Shown piece by piece: positions 8,734 to 19,660 of a stretch of 64,000 nt of DNA. Source of the stretch: Epithemia pelagica. Lineage: Eukaryota; Bacillariophyta; Bacillariophyceae; Surirellales; Surirellaceae. The position numbers were made by a program, and so were the translations under genes. The notes under the pieces are model-generated. The model worked only from the letters and a program-made list of their open reading frames with translations. It was not told where the DNA came from and ran no database searches. Each line of letters opens with the position of its first letter. Position 1 is the stretch's first letter. The DNA is taken from positions 496,001 through 560,000 of the forward strand of contig OX337242.1 of NCBI GenBank assembly GCA_946965045.2. Direction: 5' to 3'.

Positions 8734-10050
8734 ATGACTTCGCACGCACTCCACGACAGTCACGAAAACAAGAGGGACCCATCCTCACCACGGTACAAGA
8801 TTGCCATTGTCGGTGCGGGAGCCGTGGGTGCCTATTATGGGGCACGATTGTGGGAAGCCGGTCATGATGTGCAATTTTATTCACGATCATCCAGTGGTCG
8901 AACCGAACCGTTGTCGTCGTCTGCACCACCCACCGAGGAAACTGCGACCGACGCCACCAAGAACGACACCACTGTTGCTGCTGCTGGTGCCGAGTCGACG
9001 ACGATCCAACCACAAACCAATGCCAATGATTTGTGGATTGAATCGATTGCCGGAGACTTGGTTCTTCCCGCCTCGCAATGGCAATTGTTTGACGATACCA
9101 ACGACATGCAACCAGCCGATTGGATTCTCGTGGCACTCAAATCGCATTCTCTTTCCATTCTTCCCGACTTGATTTGGCCCCTCTTGTTGCCCCGACAAGA
9201 AACTAAACAAGAAAAAGAAGAACCGATGCAAGCACGAAAATTGTCTCGAATTTTGGTGCTCATGAATGGCTTGGTCGATCAAGCCATTGTCGAATTGCTC
9301 CACCAAAAAGAACAAGAGGAAAATCACAACAAAAATGACAGTCCTCCTCCTCCTCCTGCTACCAGCAATCCTACTGCCTCGTCCTTGTCCTGTTGCCACA
9401 CCTTGTACGGTGGCATGGCCTACATTGGTTCGGCACGGCTCCGCAAAGGTCACATTCATCACACGCATGGAGGACGATTGGCCATTGGTGTCGCCGCCAC
9501 CCACCACCATTCTCCTGACTCCACGTCCAAACAGAATCAACAGGACGAAAGCGAGGAGGAACGGGCCTTGCACGACTTGTTTCAAGGCACCAAAATTGCC
9601 GTCACGTTTGAATCCAATTTGCGGTTGGGACGATGGAAGAAAATGCTGGCCAATTTGCCCATGAATGGCATCACGGTAGCCATGGGAGGGCATATTACGG
9701 TGCAAGATGTATTTGGAGATCCGGGATTGCGGCAATTGGCGAAACATATTTTGGACGAAACGATTCAAACCGCCAATGCCGAACTGGAAGCCCTCTACGG
9801 CAAACCATCGTCATCGTCCTGGCAGCCCTTGGGAGAGTCGGACAAGCAACACATCCTCGACATTGGCGACAAGGTGGGACACTTTTATCCATCCACAACC
9901 TTGGACTTGCAGCATCGTCGTCCCATGGAAGTTCGATACCTGTTTCGGGAACCCTTGAACCATGCTCGCCAATTGAACATTTCCGTTCCATACTTGGAAT
10001 CCCTCGTGGCCATGATTGAAGGTCAGCAACGCAAATATCAACTCTACTAA
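8734..10050 (+). CDS. Ketopantoate reductase family protein (ApbA/PanE), form without leader
   Basis: 438 aa from the first ATG at 8734. An N-terminal Rossmann fold starts at about residue 22 with KIAIVGAGAVGAYYG, the NADPH-binding loop of 2-dehydropantoate 2-reductases. The C-terminal helical domain carries the conserved GRWKKML-N-x4-NGI segment (family Lys and Asn) and REPL...P near the end. A low-complexity Ser/Thr/Ala insert (about residues 47-85) and a Lys/Asn-rich insert (about 185-215) enlarge the usual ~300-aa protein. The reaction in this family is NADPH reduction of 2-dehydropantoate to pantoate for CoA synthesis; substrate here is inferred. No signal peptide is seen, so it is probably cytosolic. 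It faces its paralogue tail to tail. Confidence 0.85.
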   Translation: MTSHALHDSHENKRDPSSPRYKIAIVGAGAVGAYYGARLWEAGHDVQFYSRSSSGRTEPLSSSAPPTEETATDATKNDTTVAAAGAESTTIQPQTNANDLWIESIAGDLVLPASQWQLFDDTNDMQPADWILVALKSHSLSILPDLIWPLLLPRQETKQEKEEPMQARKLSRILVLMNGLVDQAIVELLHQKEQEENHNKNDSPPPPPATSNPTASSLSCCHTLYGGMAYIGSARLRKGHIHHTHGGRLAIGVAATHHHSPDSTSKQNQQDESEEERALHDLFQGTKIAVTFESNLRLGRWKKMLANLPMNGITVAMGGHITVQDVFGDPGLRQLAKHILDETIQTANAELEALYGKPSSSSWQPLGESDKQHILDIGDKVGHFYPSTTLDLQHRRPMEVRYLFREPLNHARQLNISVPYLESLVAMIEGQQRKYQLY

Positions 10051-10792
10051 ACATGCCTGACGGATGCTGCTGGAAGGACGATTTACGATTTTGCTCCCAC
10101 CGTCCACCAATGAAAAGGAAGCTTGCTGGTTCCGGAGGTTTATCGTGATCACCCAAATTCCAATGACAAGTTTGTGGTGATTTTGTGTCTGAGACTCACC
10201 ATACAAAGTCAAGGAAGCGTCGTGTTTCCACCCAGTTTGACAGAGATATGACATGGTTCAGTGCCAGAGAAGAAAACTCCGCGTTGAGATGTGCCCAAGA
10301 CTTGTATGTCTCACAAATCACAAACGCTGTCTGTCTAGAGCAATATCCCCATCGCCCGCTATTGATAGCACGATCTACAAGTTCCGTTCCCCGGATACCA
10401 GCACAGAAATGACCAGCGATGAGAAATGGTTCTTCTTTCTTAACTATGGAGAGTGTTTGGGAATGAGTCATCTTGATGTACCGAAGAGGATGAATCGGAT
10501 CGCTGTAGACTATACTACTCAATAGACATGAGACGTGGAAGTTCACTTGTTGGCTAACAACTAACAACAAATAATGTCCGCATATTCTGGTCCTGACCAT
10601 TCTCTAGGATCTGTAAGGCCGTTTTGATTTTGTTGACTGCCAAACATGCGTCATTGGTCACAAATACCACAAGAACGACAATCTTTTGATGTTTCTTGTG
10701 TTTTTGGAACTGACAAGAGCGCTTTTGGTTCAGCCTGTGCCGTGTGTTTGGGCTGGAGCTTACTCTTCAGTTCTACTAGAGAAGAGCAGTGT
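10051..10792. other. Gene-free spacer between convergent reductase paralogues
   Basis: About 740 bp. Only short ORFs without recognisable features; I see no repeat or RNA gene. Confidence 0.6.
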
Positions 10793-12193
10793 TTACAAGT
10801 TGTATTTGCTTTGATAGGCTTCAATCATGGCCACAACGGTTCGTAACTGCGGGACGGGGATGCCCAATTTGTCGGCTCGTGTAATCGGTTCTCGAAACAA
10901 GTAGTGGACCTCCATGGATCGTCGATGCGTCAAATCCAACATGGTCGATGTCTTGTACGGTCCCATATTGTCCGACAAGTCCATCATTTGCTTCTTTTCG
11001 GCTTCTCCCAAGGGAATCCAGGCACTGTCCTGGTCGTTGGCCGCTCCAAACACGTGGGTCAATTCGGCATTGGCGGTGGCAATGGTCTCGTCCATAATGG
11101 CCACCGCCAATTGGCGCAATCCTGCATGAGTGACAATCTCATCCACCGTAATTCCACCCATGGCAACACTGATACCATTAAAGGGTAAATTCCATACCAT
11201 TTTCTTCCACCGACCTCGCAACAAGTTGGGTTCGTACGTAATGGGAACTTTGGACCCTTGAAACAAGTGTCGAAAGGCTTCTTCATCCTCCTCCTTACTA
11301 TTGGAGTTGCTGGTGGCGACCCCTGCTGCCAAGAGACCGGCGTACGTATGACTGATTTGTGTCGGAGAAAGACGATTGGAACAAATCAAGGCCATGCCAC
11401 CATACAAGGCCTGACAACACGAAAGGACTTGATTGTTTTTATTGTTTGGGTCAATCTCCTGTTTGGTTTTTTCTTGAAGCATCTGAATCAAGTCATCTTC
11501 AATCAACCCATTCATAATGACCAAAATGCGAGAGGATCCATCGTTCTGAAGGAGAGGAATCACCAAGTCTGGAATCACATGCAAGGCACTCGACTTGAGT
11601 GTCACAACAATCCAATCGGCCGATTGCATCTGAGACACGTCATCGTAAATGTGCCACTGCGACGAAGGAATCCGTAAATTGCCGTCAATCGAAGTCACTT
11701 GCAAGCCATGGTGTTCGTCGTCGTCGTCGTCCTCGACCAGTTTGGTGCCACCACTAATGCCACTCCGTCGTCGTTTGGGTTGGGGCAGTGTGGGTTTGGA
11801 TCGTGTGTAAAACTGCACGTCATGCCCGGCCTCCCACAAACGCGCTCCATAATATGACCCTACGGCACCTGCACCTACAATGGCAATCTTGTACTGTTTC
11901 TTCGTCCTGTCGTCGTCTTGTTTCTCCTCGGAATCTCCGTCGTCGTTCCTGTTGGTTGTTGTAGTAGAAGTAGTGGAGGCAGCCATGAAGCCAACCGTTC
12001 GGCCAATTCTCGTGGATCCAAAGAAACGATGAGTAATAGTGCTTGGGCCGTTGGTGATGGATCGGCAGTGGAGGAGCATTGGATCCAAACTTGTTGTGGC
12101 TGGCAGGAACTGCCAGGAAAAGGATTGAATCGATGTTGCCAACCAGATAACCAAGGCGCACTGCAACCACCACCAAGAAGAAGAATACTTCAT
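10793..12193 (-). CDS. Ketopantoate reductase family protein (ApbA/PanE) with organellar leader
   Basis: 466 aa from the ATG at 12193 (the upstream open frame has no further ATG). The N-terminus has a hydrophobic signal (WLQCALVIWLATSIQSF) followed by a Ser/Thr/Arg-rich stretch. That resembles a bipartite plastid leader with a Phe after the cleavage site. The Rossmann motif KIAIVGAGAVGSYYGARLWEAGHDVQFY is almost the same as in the paralogue at 8734, and the C-terminal GRWKKMVWNLPFNGI and LFREPITRADKLG blocks match as well. The paralogues probably arose by inverted duplication and then acquired different locations. It is divergent from the gene at 12475, with about 280 bp between the starts. 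Confidence 0.85.
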   Translation of the reverse strand: MKYSSSWWWLQCALVIWLATSIQSFSWQFLPATTSLDPMLLHCRSITNGPSTITHRFFGSTRIGRTVGFMAASTTSTTTTNRNDDGDSEEKQDDDRTKKQYKIAIVGAGAVGSYYGARLWEAGHDVQFYTRSKPTLPQPKRRRSGISGGTKLVEDDDDDEHHGLQVTSIDGNLRIPSSQWHIYDDVSQMQSADWIVVTLKSSALHVIPDLVIPLLQNDGSSRILVIMNGLIEDDLIQMLQEKTKQEIDPNNKNNQVLSCCQALYGGMALICSNRLSPTQISHTYAGLLAAGVATSNSNSKEEDEEAFRHLFQGSKVPITYEPNLLRGRWKKMVWNLPFNGISVAMGGITVDEIVTHAGLRQLAVAIMDETIATANAELTHVFGAANDQDSAWIPLGEAEKKQMMDLSDNMGPYKTSTMLDLTHRRSMEVHYLFREPITRADKLGIPVPQLRTVVAMIEAYQSKYNL

Positions 12194-12474
12194 GGGTTCC
12201 CCTGTGTTGCCGTTGTCTCGTCGTCTTGTATGTTCCGACAGAGGTTGAGAATGGAACAGAGAGATCGTCCGAAAGATCGTCCAAAATGTGCGACTCAAAC
12301 GATTTTCAATCCAAAGCACTTAGGTCGCTAAAAGGAGGTACGATCCGCGACCGGATGACAACCTCACATCTCGACGATGGTACATGCATAATGATGCAGT
12401 CTCTGGAGGCAACCGCTAGACGACGAACGGCCCGGTTCTATATGAATTACACCAATCACAACATTCACAACAGG

Positions 12475-13956
12475 ATGATTGCTTCAGCGTTGCTGCTGAT
12501 ACTTGTTGTTGTTGTTGTCGGGGGCCAAACTTGCCACGCGGCCTTTGTACGGACGACGGCACGAGTGGTTCCCTCCACCCGACCGGGGCCCCGCACTTTA
12601 TTGGAACAACCACAAGGACCACCACAAATGGCGCAACAACCTAAATCCACCACCACCACGTCTCTTCAGTCCATGAAGGATGGTATTGACTTGGAAAGCG
12701 TGAAAGAACAACTTTTGGAATACTTGGAAAAACGAAAAGAAGTGGGAGCGGATGAAATTGCCAAACAGTAAGTAACTTACCGCATTCGATTGGCGATGGA
12801 TCAAGGACGTTCAACACAATTGAGTTCGAAAGATCATCCACCAAAACCAGTTCCCAAGGGATTCGTCGTAAAGTCCTTTGACCGTTTGGGTAAGGTCCTC
12901 CATTGAAATGGGTTCACATCTCATCTCTCGTTGTGTCATCTATTTGTCCTCGCCTTTTCACAATACAACCAAACATAAACACACAGAGAAGTCGGAAAAG
13001 TGATTGGTGGTACCAAAGGCAATGTCGTACTCGAATTTGTCAGTGGCGCTCCCAATAAGGAACAAGTGTTGGAACGGAGTCCCAATGCCTTGGATTACGA
13101 CGAATTGACCAAGTATGGATACGGACATTTGGTCACGCCTATCATGAAACTAGGAGGACGATATGCCATGTACGAATTATTGGATTTGGATGCACCCGAA
13201 ACACCGGTTGTTGCACGAAAATCGGCACCGACCGAAATTGTCATTGATCGAACAGGAGAAAACGATCCCAAGCGATACAAGGGATTGAAACTGGGACAGG
13301 TATTGGATGATTCACTTCAAGGAGAGGCCTTGCAAAATGCCATGACGAAACAACAATCACAACCACAACAAGATGAACCGATTCCAACCGACATGGACAG
13401 TGCTGATACGGAACAACTCTCACTCCAAGAGGAATATGAGATTCCCTTTGCAGACAAGCGCAATGTGGGACCCCGTCAAACGCCGGATTGGACACCCGAA
13501 CGATTGGATGAATGGGGCAAGGCACAAGGTCGTGTTGAAGCCTGGGCTCGCAAGGCCAAGGCCGGAGAATTTGTGTCCGATCCCAATGAAGCTCTTGAGT
13601 TGACCTTGTCGCAACAATGCTTTTCCATACTTACAGCCTTGATTGTCACGACTGCCTTTGGAAAGGCCACTCCGGCCTTTTTGGTCAATCTCCTGCAAGT
13701 GGTACCCGACACAAGTGCCGCCGTATCCTTTCAACAAGTCTTGCAAGGGCCGGCCATTGGCTTGCTTGTCGCATCGGTGGGATCGGCCGTCTATTCCAAT
13801 GGACAAGCGAAAGCCAAGAACCGAAACACGACCGTGTGGAGTATCAAGGGATGGTTGGGTGGACCCTTTACCATTGCGACTCTTCGTAGTCTCGATCCAC
13901 TCCTGACACGACAAGAACAAGAACAAGCGAACAAAGCAACATCGATGGATCCATGA
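12475..13956 (+). CDS. Unknown plastid-targeted membrane protein (two exons)
   Basis: 420 aa. Exons are 12475-12767 and 12987-13956, with a GTAAGT...CACAG intron of 219 nt; joining them keeps the frame (AKQ-EVGKVIGG). The leader MIASALLLILVVVVVGG...CHAAF is a signal peptide with an A-A-F plastid motif; an in-frame ATG at 12442 would lengthen the leader slightly. The mature part has an N-terminal globular region with VIGGTKGNVVLEF. A Gln-rich linker and two hydrophobic segments near the C-terminus (TALIVTTAFG and IGLLVASVGSAVYS) follow, suggesting a thylakoid or envelope anchor. I do not recognise the family. Confidence 0.75.
12768..12986 (+). other. Intron of the plastid-targeted protein gene
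   Basis: 219 nt, GTAAGT donor and ACACAG acceptor, phase 2 (two bases of the Gln codon before it). Confidence 0.8.
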
Positions 13957-14057
13957 CCGATCCAGAAGCATTAGGAACTAGGACAGGGACTTGACATTCT
14001 ACTAGAGTGGGAGAAAAACTAGGAGACCGATGTTTGTAGGACAGTCCTCCTACTCCT

Positions 14058-16334
14058 ATGTGTCTAATGCAGATCGCTCCCTCATTCCTCATTCCCAACT
14101 CCAATCTCCATCCGACAACCCAAATAAGTTTTCCTCACAATTCAGTAATCGGTATCTTTGATAATAAGACAGTCGACATAAAAGCACAAGAGAGTTATCA
14201 GGTCACTCCCTCTGCGCCCATCGAAGAAGATGGCCGATTTCGCCCCGATACCGAAGAAAAAGCGTCCGATGACGAGCCCAAAGATGATGTTGTTGAACAC
14301 CAACAAACACTTTGTCCAAGCCCATTGATTTCGGCCACGCTGGTGGAGGATGGCACTCCAATCCACCGTCGAGCATATCGTACAACAGGCACTGCTCACA
14401 ATAGTACCAATTCTGTCAATCCTGACGAGGTAATTTTGGTCGATGCTCAGATTTGGGAACACTACACATCCCAGCAACGACGAAAACAAAACAAGATGAT
14501 GGACGACAAACTTGAACATGCCGAGGCCCAAAAGAAGCCAAATCAACGTGCCTTTCGGTTTGAACACGAGAATCGCAAAAGCAAGATCCAGTGGCTGATT
14601 GTGTTTGGTTTGATCTTGATTTCTTTGGCAGCTGTGGCTGTTGTATTTGTTTTCGTCGCACTCCGTTCTGGCAACAACGAAAAAGTACGACAACAATCGG
14701 ATATGGAGCTGCTGCTTGCGTCTCGTTATTCCATGGTTAACGGGACCGATTTCAAAGCTTTGGATGACGGCAATGATGAAGACGATTATGGACGTTACCG
14801 GATCAAAGCCCTTCGTTACGTCGAAGAAACATCGGTGGGAATGCCTGAGTGGAGAATTGGGCAGCGCTACGCTCTTGCTTGCATCTACTATGCAACAAGC
14901 GACGTTGTTGTCTCTCAATCAGACTTCTCAACCTCCTTCGCGCCAACATCGTTTTCCAGCTCATCCGATGCTAGTGAAGATGAGGACAACGAAGAAGATC
15001 ACAGCCAGGACAGTGACGATGAGGATGAAGAAGATCGCATTCTGGACAGTCACGATGAGGACAAAGAAGAAGATCACAGTCTGGACAGCAGTGATGATTC
15101 TGATGATGAGGATGGCGACGATGAGGATCATGAAAACGGTGCCGTACAGGAGTGGATAGAGAAGTGGGCAAACGGTGCTGATTCCATTAACGAATGTAAT
15201 TGGTTCGGAGTCCAGTGCAATATGAATGAAATTGATTCGACTGGCATGTATGGTAACGTAATCAAGATTGAAGTCCCAAACAATGGTTTGGCAGGTCCAT
15301 TTCCCTTAGAGGTTGCTCTTCTCAAGGACACCTTGGAAAGTCTTCGTTTGGCAAACAATCATGTCCTGCATTCATCCGCCATGACCTCAGACGAAGATTT
15401 GAATTGGCTGGGAGACATGTCTCAACTCAAAATCCTAGATCTGTCACAAACAATGTTTTTCAGTCACGAAGAGAGTGATGACGACGATGGCGAAGAGTAA
15501 ATAGGTCATGGCCTTCCGTCTTCTTTGGCAAAGTTGTTTCTTTTGGAGCATCTGGATCTCTCCCACTCGGCAATATCAGGTCCAATGGACGGGGCGATCT
15601 TTGAGGCAATGACCAATCTAGAAGTGTTGAAGCTTTCTGACCTCAACTTCCACAAAAGTCTTCTACCAGCTTCCCTCAAGTATCTCCCCAATCTTGAATA
15701 CCTGGACCTGTCCTCATCCAATTTTACAGGAGATTGGGATTTCTTGTCCTTTGATTCACCGTACGACAACGTTCCGTTTCCTGCACTGCAGCATCTCATA
15801 CTTGGAAACAATCCCGGAATTGGTGGCACCCTTCCAGGTCCATTGATTGCACTGATGCCTTCCACCACCCTCACAACACTGGATTTGTCGAGTTGCAGTC
15901 TGTCTGGTCCCATTCCTTTCTTGGAACTGGCCCAGATCGAGAACTTGCAAGAATTGTACTTGCAAGATAACTTTTTCAATGAGTCAATTACGGCCGCACT
16001 TGGAGATATGACCTCGCTGAGAGAATTGGATTTGTCGAGCAATCGCTTGACGGGCCCCATTCCACCGGAAATAGGCTCCTTGGTGAACCTGGAGCTTTTG
16101 TCATTGCATGGTAATTTGTTGACTGATGCCATTCCAGACGACATGAACAGTCTGACAATGTTGGTGGAGTTGACCCTTCACAACAATGACTTGATTGGAG
16201 TCATGCCCCAAGGGGTGTGCGTTGCAGCGAGTCAAACCACCACATTGACGGCGGATTGCGATCAAGGAAATGGTCAAGAAGAAGTGACTTGTGACATTAA
16301 CACTTGTTGCACATGTTGTGGGCCTGATTGCTAG
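14058..16334 (+). pseudogene. Leucine-rich-repeat membrane receptor-like gene with one in-frame stop
   Basis: The frame runs from ATG 14058 to TAG 16334 with a single TAA at 15498-15500; reading on from 15501 stays in the same frame and gives further LRRs. The N-terminal cytoplasmic part is about 175 aa and polar. One transmembrane segment follows (about residues 178-202, LIVFGLILISLAAVAVVFVFV), then an ectodomain with an ECNWFGVQC LRR-cap motif. At least eight LRRs follow (LKILDLSQ, LEHLDLSH, LRELDLSSNRLTGPIPPEIG). A Cys-rich tail ends CCTCCGPDC. This layout is common in diatom LRR proteins without kinases. A long Asp/Glu/Ser insert (about 305-372) splits the cap region. I call it a probable pseudogene; a sequencing error or readthrough is possible. 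Confidence 0.75.
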
Positions 16335-16800
16335 TTTTGGTAGCTTTGTGGAACAATAATAATGAGATGGAAACATAGTGAATCTCCCGTCCCATCCGAA
16401 GAAGCGAGTTTTTATTGACCATTCTCCGCTTGAAAGAACATGCCTCTGGTATTGGCTTCACTTATATCGGCACAATGCTTCAAACTTTAGTGAGATCCAC
16501 ATATCCTCCGACCATTCCCCGAATAGATCCATTATCCGTCGCCCTCCCGTTCAATGTATGTCATCATAATTTCTCCTCGGGTACGTTGTGGGGGGATTTC
16601 TCCAATCTTTTTCGAAACCAGAAAGTTTATGAATCTAGACGTGCAATCACATGGTTATCGAGCACGGTGATAAGAGTGAGTGTGATTTAGCTCCTTCAGT
16701 CCAAAGAACAGATCCCATCTGACTTGTTCATCATCAATACAAGGATCTCGAGCTTTCTGAATCGGATCAATGATATACTCGAAGCCAATGCAGGACCAAA

Positions 16801-16918
16801 GTCCACGTTGATGATCCCCCAAAAGTGCGAGCTTTTTGAAGATGCTCTTTGTCAGTGGCAATGACTGACAAAGAGCGTCTTCAAAAAGCTCACTATTGGG
16901 CGATCATCAACATGGACT
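16801..16918. repeat. Near-perfect inverted repeat (hairpin) of about 57-bp arms
   Basis: Left arm 16801-16856 and right arm 16861-16918 are reverse complements with a few mismatches and almost no loop. The inner 28 bp (GAGCTTTTTGAAGA...) match 27 of 28. It could be a fold-back MITE or a rearrangement scar. Confidence 0.75.
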
Positions 16919-17159
16919 GCAATTGTGGAAAGACCCAGTGTGAAGAACAAACAGGAACTCATTCTTTGCTTTAAGTGAACAGAAGTAGCGTGGTATGAGA
17001 TCTCCGACTGATCACAATGGTGATGCTCTGCGCACATTCCCGAAATTCTCAATTCGTGAATGAAACGATGATAGTTCTATGGTGTATGCATTGACTACCT
17101 CGAGAACAGTACCCTTCGGGATGGAACGGCTGAGTTCAGTGATCACGCAAAACGCAACC

Positions 17160-17500
17160 AGAGTGTTGAGTGTTGAAGTTCTACTTGACTGTTTTACACT
17201 TTTAAGCTTAAATTAACAACTTTTAACTTTTTTCATGAAAGTCAAGTCAATTTCCAGCCGAGATCCCATGACTTTTCTCTTTTCTCAGTGAAATCAAGTT
17301 GGACAGCACCACATTTTCAACTTTGACTTAACGTTTTTCATTAAGTCAAGTTCTGAACTATGACCTTCCAACGTCAGCGTGAGCTGCGACTTCTACCATT
17401 ACTCGTACCTCGAATCGTGGAAGTCAATAATATCTTAGTTTCTGACTTCTGACTTTAAGTCGACTTTTCTTTCTGAAAAAGTAAAAAGTCAATTTGCAGA
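17160..17500. repeat. AAGTC/GACTT-rich segment resembling a hAT end
   Basis: Many degenerate AAGTC/GACTT words occur, as in both subterminal regions of the hAT element at 19206-26094. It starts with CAGAGTGTTGAGTGTTGAAGTT (from 17159), a variant of that element's terminus. I found no matching right end, so this is probably a decayed or deleted relative. Confidence 0.4.
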
Positions 17501-17579
17501 ACTTTTGTGGCAATTGAATTGGAACTCCATTGTTCCTTTTTCAAGAATTTGTTGAGTTTGTGTGTTCCAAGATCTCTAG

Positions 17580-17745
17580 TAGAGGTCGGTCCCGCAACAG
17601 CTCATCTCTGCTAGAGTGCGCTGGAGAGGTCTCTGCTGGAACTAGGTATGCGCATCCGCTGGAGATAAGACTACCTGTGCTACCATGATAAAAATGCCTA
17701 GCTAGGGGAGTACTCCTAGTAACTACTCCTAGAGCACTTATCTTG
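17580..17745. repeat. Dispersed repeat with TAGAGGT end, copy also at 63685
   Basis: TAGAGGTCGGTCCCGCAACAGC... followed by CTGGAG-type words and CTACTCCTAG closely parallels 63685-63841, which abuts a hAT transposase fragment. It is probably a terminal or non-autonomous piece of that hAT family. Confidence 0.55.
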
Positions 17746-18467
17746 GTGAGAGCTTTCCTTTCCAGTGGTGGAATAGTTGCTTGGTCTCCAGCAGAATCTT
17801 TTTGTTTTGTTGCCATGTCAATATTATCTCCTTTCAAGAATACACTGATAGGTGTCCTCTTACAGAACCTTCATTTTGGGGGTGTGCTTCGGACTGCTAT
17901 CCATATTGCACTCTTCCACAGTTGAAGAGTCATCATTGTTATTGCAATCAGGCACTTTGGAAGGCTGTGTGGAGCAAATGAATCACACAGAGTGACCAGT
18001 ATGAAACAAACAAATGAGAAAGGATAAAAGTGACCAGTGCAGAGAAAAGACTACGGTGACTAACGTATACACGCAACAGAAAATCTTTGCTGGGGATTCT
18101 CTAGCGCTGGATCTCCAGCGCTGAAGATGCGTGACTGCTTACTGCCTACCGCAGAACCAAGAACTGACTTCAAAGTTAAAAGCTGAGTTGACTTCATTTA
18201 TGGGCTGCCAACCCGTAATTTGCAAATTCCTGACCCCCCATAGCCCTGGACCCCCCATTTAACTTCAGCGTACATCGCTCCCTCAATTTTTATCTGTAGG
18301 CTCTTGACCAACTATAGGGTTACCCCCACATTCCTCACTCCTCACTTTCAAGCCTTTCTATCGCAATGGCTCACATCTCACATAAGACGGGAGAGAATCA
18401 AAGAGGAGAAACAAGAGATACCACATGATGGGTATCGTAATTAGGGTTAAGGCTGCGCTTCGAAGCA

Positions 18468-19018
18468 TACAAGCTGAGTTCAGAGTTTACATCAACGACG
18501 TAGGCCCCTGTAGAATTTGTACCAGAGGAGTAATCCTCGATAGCGCTTCGCGTTTCTAATGTCCGACACGCGACGTCCTAGTGGTTGCAAGAAATATTTT
18601 ATTACCTTTAGTGTTATGTGTGATTTCTTCCGAACGCTAGATTTTCATCAAAAATTACGAAAAACAGTCGACTGTGTTGACCATGGTGGAGGGTCGGTGG
18701 AGGGCCGTCCCAACCGCGTACCTTGTTGCCGAGCTGTATCAAGGTGCCTAAGGGTGTTATTAGGCCATCACCAATGGGGCAACAAGGTATGCGGTTGGCA
18801 TCATCCCCAATGAAGTGATGATCGGACGCACCCCACGCACGATAGTCTCGTACAAAACGAAGTTTTTCTGGGGGAACGCGAGATTGTCGAGTTTAGGAAG
18901 CACTTTTCACATTAGAGGCATAATTATAAGGGCTATAGTAATTAGATGGCTGGCGTGATATACGTAGATTTCCTACTAAGCGCTACGTCGTTGACATTCG
19001 GCTTGAACTCAGCTTGTA
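18468..19018. repeat. Inverted-repeat unit, possible MITE
   Basis: 18468-18503 and 18983-19018 are 36-bp inverted arms. The outer 15 bp (TACAAGCTGAGTTCA) and inner 12 bp (TCAACGACGTAG) match exactly and sit at equal spacing. Inside is a smaller hairpin (18711-18729 with 18777-18795). There is no coding capacity. Confidence 0.5.
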
Positions 19019-19205
19019 GCCTTTCTGGATTCTAGTTCATCCAACCCTTCTTTACACCCCCGATGCTGAACATGAACGTTACTATGAAATTTAATGATTG
19101 AAAATTGCCGGCCCCCAAAGTCGATTCATTTGCTTTGGATGATGGGCAGACGACTATGTCATTCATGACTGAATCCAAGACTCAGATCCAATTTGCGATG
19201 GATAC

Positions 19206-19660
19206 CAGGGTGTTGAAGTTACAAAATAAAGATACAAACTCAACTTTTGACTTAAAGCGTACTCTTAGCAGAGATAACAATTCAACTTCACCTCCTCAAT
19301 TCAAAAAATGACTCTGTCCAACTTGAATATCTCTTGATTAGTCAATTATGCACATTCCACGAAAGAACTTCAAACTTTAAGTCAATCTCAGTATTTTCCC
19401 AACTTGAATTCAACTTATTACTTAAATTGATCCCATTCCTAGTAACTTAATTGTACAACTTAAATTCGAATTTGAAACGTCTCAACTCGACTTCCCCATT
19501 TTAAGTCATATTCTTTTCATAGCCGACTTAAATTCATGAAATAAGTCGACCCACAGAAAAGTCTGACTTGACTTTGTAAAGCGACTTAAGTCGGAAAAAC
19601 GACTTATTTGGAGCTACAAGTTCGACTTAACTGTCCGACTTTTCGATAAAACTTAGTCGC
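19206..19660 (+). promoter_or_regulatory. Left terminal and subterminal repeats of the hAT element
   Basis: TIR at 19206-19219, then about 440 bp with many AAGTC/GACTT/AACTT words in both orientations. Subterminal arrays of short motifs bind transposase in plant hATs (Ac/Ds); that role is inferred here. Confidence 0.7.

Larger units (their letters stand above)
16335..19197. other. Gene-poor, repeat-derived region
   Basis: About 2.9 kb without a convincing gene. It holds a near-perfect hairpin (16801-16918), a stretch dense in AAGTC/GACTT words (about 17160-17500), a repeat shared with the right end of the window (17580-17745) and an inverted-repeat unit (18468-19018). A short minus-strand reading at 16655-16861 looks protein-like (RGLWSCIGFEYI) but I cannot assign it. 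Confidence 0.6.

Noticed and set aside
9266-9664. Alternative-frame ORFs within the reductase gene (also 8887-9768 minus)
   Set aside because: Shadows of a clear Rossmann-fold coding frame.
12226-12474. Upstream extension of the plastid protein gene from 12226
   Set aside because: The signal peptide starts at 12475; the extension would place 80 polar residues before it and overlaps the promoter of the divergent gene.
15497-15533. Intron hiding the TAA in the LRR gene
   Set aside because: The donor is acceptable, but none of the nearby acceptors tested keeps the reading frame.
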